Shown here piece after piece: positions 17,958 through 24,342 of a stretch of DNA of 24,342 nucleotides (position 1 is its first letter; each line of letters starts with the position of its first letter). Both the position numbers and the translations under genes were made by a program. The stretch covers positions 1 to 24,342 of the forward strand of contig JASLXP010000464.1 of NCBI GenBank assembly GCA_030740295.1, in the 5' to 3' direction. The notes beneath the pieces are model-generated. The model saw only the letters and a program-made list of their open reading frames with translations. It was not told the origin of the DNA and did not search any database. The DNA comes from Planctomycetota bacterium (GTDB lineage Bacteria > Planctomycetota > PUPC01 > JACPCR01).

Positions 17958-19475
17958 ATGCAACAGATCCTTAACGTCAGCAACCGAAAGCAGCTCTTCA
18001 TCGACGAGCGGTGGTTCGCCTCGCAGCAGGGAATGACGCTCACGGTCAATCCACCGATTAAGACCGAGCAGGTTCTTCTGCCCGAAACGCCCTGGGAGAA
18101 TCACGGCATCCACGGCTACTCCAACGTCATGGACGACGACGGCGTTTACAAAATGTGGTACGACGCAATAGCCGAGGGGTTCGACGTGAAGCCAGAACGG
18201 CGTGCCCTCTGTTATGCGACCAGCAGCGACGGCATTCACTGGGAGCGGCCCAACGTAAACGTCTTCGATTGGGAAGGGAACCCCAACACGAACATCGTCA
18301 TGCCCGGCGCCAATGGCAGTGTTATGAAAGATCCAAACGGTCCGGACGAACACCGCTACAAAGGGCTTGTCATCATCAAGGAGAATGATGCCTGGGAAGA
18401 GAGCAGGGGCTGCATCTGCGGAAGCTACGACAATGGCTATTACCTCGAGCTCTACCTGGTGACCAGCCCTGACGGCATCCACTGGAAGCGGCAGAGCCCC
18501 TGCGCCCTTCCTTTCTTTCATGACACACAGAATCTGCTTCTCTTTGATGAAAAATTGGGGAGGTACGCCGCATACGTCCGATGGTCGAGTCCTGGCCGTG
18601 GGAGATGCGTGGCAAGAGTCGAACTTGACAACCCGCTCGATCTGCCCTGGCCGTTCATAACGCATCCTGACTCCCAGAGAGGGCCGGGGTTGTCCCGTGC
18701 GAGGAAAGGCGATGAATTACCCGTTGTGCTTCTATCGGATGAATCCGACCCTTCTGATACGGACCTGTATACGCCGAGCGTTGTGAATTATCCGTGGGCT
18801 GAAGACGCGTATTTCAGCTTCACCACCCCATACCGGCATTACCCATACGGTGACACGGCGGATACCACTCTCCATGGCAAAGACTCGCGCGGCCGATTCA
18901 GGAATGACGGCCCGGTAGAGGTGCAGCTCGCGGTGAGCCGGGACGGGATTTCCTGGAACAGGCCGGATCGGCAACCTTACATACCCCTCGGGCTCGCAGG
19001 GGAATGGGACGGCGGCCAGGTCTACATCGCGAATGGAATGATCCGCAAGGGAAATGAGATATGGCAGTACTACTGCGGCACGCATTACACTCACGGCGCC
19101 TATGATGCCGCCGAAGGAGACCGCAGCGGAGGCGTCGGCCGGCTGGTGCAGAGGCTTGATGGCTTTGTTTCAGCCGATGCCGCTTACACCGGTGGAGAAT
19201 TCACCTCCCCACTTCTGCAGTTTTCCGGAGAGCAATTGACTCTGAACGTGAACTGCTCAGCAATGGGCGAGGTCTGGGTCGAGATTCAGGACGAAACAGG
19301 CCAGGCCATCCCGGGCTACACGATGTCCGAATCCATAAGCGTCGACCGCAATCACATCGCCGCGCCCGTCAGGTGGCAGGAGAATGACCATGTGGCCGAG
19401 CTCATCAATCGCCCCATTCATCTGCATTTCAAGCTTCGGGCCTGCAAGCTCTATGCATTTCAGTTTTCAGATTAG
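17958..19475 (+). CDS. GH32/GH43-like five-bladed beta-propeller protein
   Basis: A 505-residue protein from ATG 17958. An in-frame GTG at 17922, directly after the previous stop, would add 12 residues with no homologous look. The sequence shows propeller blades with repeated Ser-x-Asp-Gly-Ile phrases: ATSSDGIHWERP, VTSPDGIHWKRQ, VSRDGISWNRPD. Other blade motifs are GVYKMWYDA, EHRYKGLVI, GRYAAYVRW and IWQYYCGTHYTHGAY. The C-terminal part (about 410-505) is a beta-sandwich (SPLLQFSGEQLTLNVNCSA ... LHFKLRACKLYAFQF). The start of a typical GH32/43 nucleophile motif (WxNDPNG) is not seen, so catalysis is uncertain. No signal peptide is visible. Its stop codon lies inside the left end of a long inverted repeat. 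Confidence 0.8.
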   Translation: MQQILNVSNRKQLFIDERWFASQQGMTLTVNPPIKTEQVLLPETPWENHGIHGYSNVMDDDGVYKMWYDAIAEGFDVKPERRALCYATSSDGIHWERPNVNVFDWEGNPNTNIVMPGANGSVMKDPNGPDEHRYKGLVIIKENDAWEESRGCICGSYDNGYYLELYLVTSPDGIHWKRQSPCALPFFHDTQNLLLFDEKLGRYAAYVRWSSPGRGRCVARVELDNPLDLPWPFITHPDSQRGPGLSRARKGDELPVVLLSDESDPSDTDLYTPSVVNYPWAEDAYFSFTTPYRHYPYGDTADTTLHGKDSRGRFRNDGPVEVQLAVSRDGISWNRPDRQPYIPLGLAGEWDGGQVYIANGMIRKGNEIWQYYCGTHYTHGAYDAAEGDRSGGVGRLVQRLDGFVSADAAYTGGEFTSPLLQFSGEQLTLNVNCSAMGEVWVEIQDETGQAIPGYTMSESISVDRNHIAAPVRWQENDHVAELINRPIHLHFKLRACKLYAFQFSD

Positions 19476-19770
19476 TAGGTCAAGACGGGGGTGTCTTTTA
19501 CGGATTTCAGGGGCAAAGCCCCGCACGTTTGCCTGGCCCAGCCCGGCGGGCCGGGAAGTAATGAAGGACTGCCATTCAGGGGCAACGCCCCGACCATTTG
19601 CAGCACTCACCTGCGGCAAATGGCCGGGGCGTTGCCCCTGAATGGCAATCCTTCTCTAAACCCAGCCCGTTGGGCTGGGCCAGGCAAACGACCGGGGCTT
19701 CGCCCCTGAACAAGAGGACTCCCATTTCTAAGATCCGCAAAAACTCTCCCGTCTTGACCTACTAGATCTG
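19468..19770. repeat. 303-bp nested inverted repeat (possible non-autonomous mobile or REP-cluster element)
   Basis: Four nested arm pairs are reverse complementary: 19473-19489 with 19748-19764 (17 of 17); 19506-19523 with 19693-19710 (17 of 18); 19526-19544 with 19672-19690 (19 of 19); 19571-19601 with 19616-19646 (30 of 31). A 14-base loop (19602-19615) lies at the centre. The right arm carries about 22 extra bases near 19711-19732. Several arms hold small palindromes of their own (GGGGCAACGCCCC, GGGGCTTCGCCCC, AGCCCGTTGGGCT). No open reading frame of note lies inside. It fills most of the 385-base gap after the propeller gene; 19771-19860 shows nothing recognisable. Confidence 0.9.
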
Positions 19771-19860
19771 ATTCGCCGGAGTACCTCGTCTTTCTGCCGC
19801 GAACACGCTACGAACATTCTGTTTCAGATAGTCGTTGCAGCGTGCGAGTCCTTGAGCCAT

Positions 19861-20517
19861 TCACTGGCGGCCAACAGGTTTCTTTGGCAGCGACTGCAGT
19901 TCACGCAGCGCGATTTTCAGGTTGTCATTCTCTGCCCCCGCCGCGTCGACCAATTCCTCTTTCAGACGGACATGGGCGCCGTCCTTGCCGAGAAATGCGA
20001 CAATGACCTTAACGGTCAATCTGTGGAACAATCCAGGGACTGGCTCAGCCCTGCGCAGCCTGTTAAGAAGGGCGGGAATGGCTGGATGTCCGATCTCTAC
20101 CAAAGCATCAACCGCGGGATATCTGTCAGGTACCCCAAAGCTGGTCCCCAAATCTATTCGGGCGAGGACAGGACCGAGAGGGTAACCGATATCATCGATT
20201 AACGTTTCGATGGCTTCGGTCGCACGATAGTGGCCGAGGATGTCCATGCATCTGCTGGAAGCGCGATACTCTCGCCTCAGGTTCTCCTTGTCACTTATGA
20301 ATCTGATTAATTCAGCAATCACGATTTGTCGTGCCTTCAGCAAGTCCTTTTGCGCTCGCTGAACTGAGCGTGAATCAGCAGCGGACAGATCGGCAATGCT
20401 CTGCTGCAGGCCTCGGAATGCCTCGCCGCTTACAGTAGCCGCCCACACAAGGTGAATCACGAATAGTGCTTTGCTCATATACACGGCGACGCCGAGTGCT
20501 GTGATGAGATTCTGCAT
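19861..20517 (-). CDS. Exported HEAT-repeat-like protein
   Basis: A 218-residue open frame. A signal peptide is best seen from the internal ATG at 20478 (MSKALFVIHLVWAATVSG), giving 205 residues; neither start has a clear ribosome binding site. The mature part is all helical with HEAT/PBS-like phrases: ASSRCMDILGHYRATEAIETL, AVDALVEIGHPAIPALLNRL and RLTVKVIVAFLGKDGAHVRL. Such repeats usually form protein-binding scaffolds. The gene lies 53 bases downstream of another small - strand gene and may share its transcript. Function unknown. Confidence 0.7.
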   Translation of the reverse strand: MQNLITALGVAVYMSKALFVIHLVWAATVSGEAFRGLQQSIADLSAADSRSVQRAQKDLLKARQIVIAELIRFISDKENLRREYRASSRCMDILGHYRATEAIETLIDDIGYPLGPVLARIDLGTSFGVPDRYPAVDALVEIGHPAIPALLNRLRRAEPVPGLFHRLTVKVIVAFLGKDGAHVRLKEELVDAAGAENDNLKIALRELQSLPKKPVGRQ

Positions 20518-20570
20518 GAGAACAGACCGGACGGAGCCTAGTCAATGTTCAGAACGTAGTCCCCATAATC

Positions 20571-20897
20571 CTAAAAAGGAATGCCGCGATCGGTTAAGAC
20601 CTTCTCTCCAAAAGATGAAACAGTGACGCGAACAGATCTGAGACTCTTACCTGTGCGGATTCCCGTCCATTTGGGCCATGCATTCATCCTGCACTCGACG
20701 CCACGGAACCCGACAGAGAAGATGGGATCCGCGGTAACAACATTGCCATATTGCCCCCAGCGAGAAATCTCAGAAGACATGAGCGTTGCCGCGCGTGAAC
20801 TGAGGCGAGAGCATTCACTTTCGTAAATGAACCAGAGGGACAGAACGAGAAGTGCCAGCAGGCTGATAACGAGCAGAGCTTTCTTCATAGAGTGCAT
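20571..20897 (-). CDS. Small membrane-anchored or exported protein of unknown function
   Basis: A 108-residue protein. MKKALLVISLLALLVLSLWFIYES is a strong N-terminal hydrophobic segment; the Met at residue 4 (20888) is an equally good start. The rest (SSEISRWGQYGNVVTADPIF, FRGVECRMNAWPKWTG) matches no family I recognise. It may be anchored in the inner membrane with the C-terminus in the periplasm. It is transcribed divergently from the lipoprotein gene at 21067 across a 169-base gap, with no confident promoter motif seen in it. Confidence 0.6.
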   Translation of the reverse strand: MHSMKKALLVISLLALLVLSLWFIYESECSRLSSRAATLMSSEISRWGQYGNVVTADPIFSVGFRGVECRMNAWPKWTGIRTGKSLRSVRVTVSSFGEKVLTDRGIPF

Positions 20898-21066
20898 CCG
20901 ATGACTCGACGCCAGAACACTCTGTTCGACGCAGCGATTAAGTGATAGGTTCCCACTTGTGTGGTGCCGCTGACTCTTGTGGTTTCACGCGAATTGAGCC
21001 GATTCCGTTCGCCAAAGTCTGAGCCCGATCAGTATCTTTCCGCCCCTCCCTTACTGACACACGAAC

Positions 21067-23868
21067 ATGCCTCTCTTCAGGTTATTACCAGCTCTACTTC
21101 TTCTTGTTGCGTCAGGCTGTCAGCCCGGGTTCAAGAATTCACCGCGTGCCATCGCCAGACTGATGCCTCACAGGATTGGGCCCGTCTCACCACGGCCGGC
21201 AGCCGCTCTGTACCTGGTTGTGGACGAACCAACTCTTGCACACCTGGTGATTAGACGGACCGCTTCGAAGAGAGAGCTGCACTGTCTTGTCCGGGTGTTC
21301 GACCCGGATGAGAAGATCGTTTTCTGGCGCTACCTGGAGGAGGCCGGCAATTCCGGAAAGCTCAAGGAACTCCAGCCGGACATTTCTTTGATTCCCACTT
21401 CGAAGAGAAAAACGAAGGCGGGAGACCCCGTGCTCCATCACCGTCTTTTATTAGAGAGTGCCGGCATCTACCAGGTGCGCCTGTCCTGCACGCATGATGA
21501 GGTGTCGCTGGAACTTCACGCTTCCCGTGATTTTCCCTATGGCGTGTGTTTTCAGAATGGAGAGGGGCTTCCGTGGGCCGGGCAGCCTGAGCGGTTTTAT
21601 GTTTACGTTCCACCACACGCGGAGACGCTCACCTTGCATGGCGGGCCGGCTGTTCTGGAAAAGGAGGATGGCACTGAGTTGGCGCGTCTGGATGAAAAAG
21701 GGGCTGTTGACATCCCCGTCAAAGAGACTCGGAGTGTGTGGCGTCTGAATCTTCCCAAGCCAGCAGATTGGAAACTCCGCGGAACCGGGATGCCTCTCAT
21801 CCTCTGTTCGAGTGCTGAGGCCGCGAGACAGATTCGCGGGTCCGTCGAGGAACTCCCTGACGGCACCGTGGTCTGTCATAAGTTTCAGAAGAGGATCGCC
21901 GAGGTTCTGCCTGCCCTTCTCGATCCATCCAGAGTTGGCAAAACTGAGGAGCTGGTTATCCCATTGAAAACTCGCAAAGAAGCATGGCTGAAGAACCCGC
22001 TCAGAAATCAGATTCTGATTGGCAGCTTTCTGCCTGCGATCGAGAAGTGGCTCAGGTCACAGAATCTCGATCCGGAAAGCCATTGGGCCGGCTCTCTTGA
22101 TGGCTGGCAGGAGAAAGCAAAGGCAAAGCATCCCGACAACCGATGGGATCGTCTGCGAGCTGTCAAGGGCCTCTATGCGGGCGCGTCTTCTCACTACGGC
22201 GCTGCGGCCGAACACCTGGCGCTTGCGGCTCTGCATGACGAGCCGGTCAATCCTTATTTTGGCCGGAAGGAGCTCCTTTATCGCGCCGCGGCCGCAGCTC
22301 TTCGGGATCTGATGGTACTCCAGGAGGATGAGACATTTCCCGGCACTGCGGACCTGAATCCATATCCCGGAAACATGGGATTCGCACTTGGGCAGAAGAC
22401 GTTTCCCGTGTACGGCCTCGCCGCGCCACATCTGCCGGAGGAGATTCAGAAGGTCTGGACCGAAGGTCTGCGGCACATCATCGATCGCAGTTTTCCAGAC
22501 TATCTCGTTTCCGCGCGCAACCAGTCCAGCCATTACCTCGTCGCGTTCCAGGCTTTCGCCGAGGGCTCGGGCAATCCTCTGTATTCGGATATGATGCGTC
22601 TCTATTCGCGGCGCTGGGCAAACGGACAGCACCCGGCAGGCTATCACATGGAAGCCCTGGGCTCCGACGCCAGCTACATCGGGATGACTCACTGGCACGA
22701 GGCCGTCTATTACCGCATGAGCCAAGACCCACTCATCCTTGACTCTTTGCGCAAGTCTTACCGGCTCTTCAACCACACGGTCGGCCCCGAGCCGGATGGC
22801 AAGATGCTGGGCGGATTCAATTTTAATCACCGGGTGGGCGAGGGATTTTATTTCGAGCAGTGGGGCGGCGCGAAAGGCATCCTGGATGACGTGCTGCCCG
22901 AGATTGGTGTATGGGTGAAGGTGATGTCTGCAGAAGAAAAAGCTGAAGCGGAAGAGAAAGCGAGGGAGCAGATCACGAACTTCCTTGAGTCCCCGAGGCA
23001 TCCACGTTACCCGGGCATCACGACCTGGCGATACCGCCACTATTCCGAGCCGGATCGCAGCGGCATTTTTCCCTGCAATGAAAGAGAGTCCTTTATCCGG
23101 ATTTTTGAAGACGAACTGGTCGCCATCAAACGTCCCGGTTACTACACCTACTGCTACATCGGCAAGCCCGCCGGTCTCTGGTACATCCGCCTTCGTGAGA
23201 ATTTCCGGCTGCCCTATCCAGGCGACCTCGAGAACACCGGCGGCCCTATTCCAGACATGCGGAAGTGCACCCCCTTCCTTGGCGGCGGGCTCTCCGGATT
23301 CTGGACGCCGGCCTACGGACACTTCCTCCTCGCGGCCAACTGGTCACCGACCACCCACCACGGCCTCATTGCCACCCAGAAGGACGGCAAGCGCTACTGG
23401 GAGGAATATCACGCACAGACGCACACTCTGGACATCAAGAACGGCAAGCTCAGTTTTCAGGGCAACGTCGAAGGCCAACCTCTGAAGTATCAACGCACCT
23501 ATACCTTCAACGATCACGAGCTGGCAGTAACCTTGACTCTGGAAGCCGAAGCCGATGTCGATCTTGCAGGCCTCGTGGAGAACATCCCCATCGCCCGGGG
23601 AGGCTGGAAAGCCAGAGGCGCCACGCTTGACGCCGGAGGCAAAGCCAAAGGAACGGTTTCCGCTGATCGATTCAAAGCGACGGACAACAAAGGTGCCGGG
23701 GTCGAGGTCGTACTTTCCACGAGCCACGAGCTTCGGCTCGTACCAGATGGACTCCGAACCGGCAATTGGCGCAAATTACAGGTAGGCCGTGTGGAAATTG
23801 TGTTGCCCGGTAATCTACGAGAGGGTGACAGAGTCGAGCTGGCCTATCGCATGAAACCCGTTCAGTAA
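21067..23868 (+). CDS. Lipoprotein resembling (alpha/alpha)-toroid polysaccharide lyases
   Basis: A 933-residue protein whose N-terminus LLPALLLLVASGC carries a lipobox-like site with Cys18, so it is probably an outer-membrane or periplasmic lipoprotein. Residues about 30-310 are beta-rich. Residues about 330-640 are helical with aromatic-rich phrases: GASSHYGAAAEHLALAA, ARNQSSHYLVAFQAFAEGSG (N485, H489, Y490), GMTHWHEAVYYRM (H542, H544, Y548) and GGFNFNHRVGEGFYFEQWGG. The remainder is a beta-sandwich (RYRHYSEPDRSGIFPCNE, YYTYCYIGKPAGLWYIRL). A toroid followed by beta-sandwiches with Asn/His/Tyr clusters is the layout of lyases such as PL8 and heparinase II/III-like families. I could not fix the family, and catalysis is inferred. 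The following gene begins 11 bases after its stop, suggesting an operon. Confidence 0.75.
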   Translation: MPLFRLLPALLLLVASGCQPGFKNSPRAIARLMPHRIGPVSPRPAAALYLVVDEPTLAHLVIRRTASKRELHCLVRVFDPDEKIVFWRYLEEAGNSGKLKELQPDISLIPTSKRKTKAGDPVLHHRLLLESAGIYQVRLSCTHDEVSLELHASRDFPYGVCFQNGEGLPWAGQPERFYVYVPPHAETLTLHGGPAVLEKEDGTELARLDEKGAVDIPVKETRSVWRLNLPKPADWKLRGTGMPLILCSSAEAARQIRGSVEELPDGTVVCHKFQKRIAEVLPALLDPSRVGKTEELVIPLKTRKEAWLKNPLRNQILIGSFLPAIEKWLRSQNLDPESHWAGSLDGWQEKAKAKHPDNRWDRLRAVKGLYAGASSHYGAAAEHLALAALHDEPVNPYFGRKELLYRAAAAALRDLMVLQEDETFPGTADLNPYPGNMGFALGQKTFPVYGLAAPHLPEEIQKVWTEGLRHIIDRSFPDYLVSARNQSSHYLVAFQAFAEGSGNPLYSDMMRLYSRRWANGQHPAGYHMEALGSDASYIGMTHWHEAVYYRMSQDPLILDSLRKSYRLFNHTVGPEPDGKMLGGFNFNHRVGEGFYFEQWGGAKGILDDVLPEIGVWVKVMSAEEKAEAEEKAREQITNFLESPRHPRYPGITTWRYRHYSEPDRSGIFPCNERESFIRIFEDELVAIKRPGYYTYCYIGKPAGLWYIRLRENFRLPYPGDLENTGGPIPDMRKCTPFLGGGLSGFWTPAYGHFLLAANWSPTTHHGLIATQKDGKRYWEEYHAQTHTLDIKNGKLSFQGNVEGQPLKYQRTYTFNDHELAVTLTLEAEADVDLAGLVENIPIARGGWKARGATLDAGGKAKGTVSADRFKATDNKGAGVEVVLSTSHELRLVPDGLRTGNWRKLQVGRVEIVLPGNLREGDRVELAYRMKPVQ

Positions 23869-23879
23869 TTGGAGGAGTC

Positions 23880-24342
23880 ATGACTCGCTACACCATCCTG
23901 GTTGCCATTGCCTCTCTGCCTCTGCTGCAGGCAGAGGTGCGGACATCAAGCCAGCAGATTCGGGTTTTGTCCCCAACCCAGGCGATGCTTGATGAACTGA
24001 ATCACGTCGACCGAATTTTCTCCCGCGAGCCCACCAACGCATTACCCAATGCAAAGCAGCTACGAAATGCTGGGGCATCTCTGCGTCCCAGGCTTGTTCA
24101 GATGATGCAGCGAGCCGCGGCCTTTAAAGACAAGCTCAAAGGCGGGGGGCAGATCCAGGTAATCGCGGATCACAATGAGCGCGTGACGAAACTGAAAAAG
24201 GAATGGCAGGCGATACGCATCAAGGCAGTGGTCGGCTTACGCAAATTCAGGCTGCAACTGCCCACACTGGCGATGGAAAAGGCGGTCAGCATGCTGGATT
24301 CGGGGAAGTTTGAAAAGACCAAAGTCGATGGGGTGATCGTGA
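23880..24342 (+). CDS. Exported protein of unknown function, cut by the window end
   Basis: An open frame of 154 codons with no stop before the window edge. The ATG follows a strong GGAGGAG site (23871-23877). A signal peptide is clear (MTRYTILVAIASLPLLQA). The visible mature part is helical and charged (LDELNHVDRIFSREPTNALP, RLVQMMQRAAAFKDKLKGGG, DHNERVTKLKKEWQAIRIKA), suggesting coiled or bundle structure. No family recognised. Its closeness to the lyase-like lipoprotein suggests a shared transcript. Confidence 0.7.
   Translation, partial: MTRYTILVAIASLPLLQAEVRTSSQQIRVLSPTQAMLDELNHVDRIFSREPTNALPNAKQLRNAGASLRPRLVQMMQRAAAFKDKLKGGGQIQVIADHNERVTKLKKEWQAIRIKAVVGLRKFRLQLPTLAMEKAVSMLDSGKFEKTKVDGVIV

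Noticed and set aside
17709..18665. 318-codon open frame on the - strand
   Set aside because: It spans the junction of two convincing + strand genes in antisense and has no ribosome binding site or family signature.
19384..19709. Two small + strand open frames running through the long palindrome
   Set aside because: Both are translations of the inverted-repeat arms and overlap the end of the propeller gene; no independent start signal or homology.
22057..23322. 421-codon open frame on the - strand
   Set aside because: It is antisense to the lyase-like lipoprotein, whose signal peptide and domains are coherent; the antisense translation has no recognisable motif.
1..24342. CRISPR array, tRNA, rRNA, riboswitch or transposase gene
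   Set aside because: I looked for regularly spaced direct repeats, cloverleaf-like segments, conserved rRNA tracts and DDE or tyrosine recombinase motifs and found none convincing.

Overview
The window looks like a piece of a Gram-negative bacterial chromosome of moderately high GC, from a glycan-degrading lineage. The Gram-negative reading rests on a Kdo/LPS-pathway sugar-phosphate isomerase (kdsD) and a lipobox-type lipoprotein. The large exported multi-beta-sandwich proteins, the phytanoyl-CoA-dioxygenase / beta-propeller pair, the HEAT-repeat protein and the GC-rich palindromic intergenic repeats are typical of the PVC group (Lentisphaerota, Kiritimatiellota, Verrucomicrobiota, Planctomycetota) and neighbouring uncultured phyla. 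No rRNA or marker gene is present, so the phylum is an inference.

Layout. (1) 126-8822: two exported proteins on the + strand, a calcineurin-like metallophosphoesterase with degraded metal-binding motifs and a 2230-residue protein built almost only from carbohydrate-binding-like beta-sandwich and Ig-like modules. (2) 8889-13376: a compact + strand block with a DUF433/DUF5615 toxin-antitoxin-like pair, a DinG-type Fe-S helicase with an N-terminal DnaQ-like exonuclease domain, and kdsD overlapping the dinG 3' end. (3) 13377-16193: a perfect 24-bp inverted repeat, then an exported 852-residue protein with a probable TIM-barrel glycosidase-like core. (4) 16218-17136: a convergent DUF4304-like gene and the C-terminal remnant of a DUF1569/DinB-like gene. 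(5) 17160-19475: a phytanoyl-CoA dioxygenase family protein and a GH32/GH43-like beta-propeller protein, closed by a striking nested inverted repeat of about 300 bp whose left end contains the stop codon. (6) 19861-20897: two small - strand exported or membrane proteins. (7) 21067-24342: a 933-residue lipoprotein resembling toroid polysaccharide lyases, followed 11 bp later by an exported protein cut by the window end.

Functionally, the window mixes housekeeping (helicase, Kdo pathway) with a scattered set of exported proteins likely to act on polysaccharides at the cell surface. There is no SusC/SusD pair, sulfatase, transporter or local regulator here, so this is not a classical polysaccharide utilisation locus. 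No CRISPR array, tRNA, rRNA, prophage or transposase was seen. The least explained items are the 303-bp nested palindrome, the giant module-only protein, and the metallophosphoesterase with replaced metal ligands.
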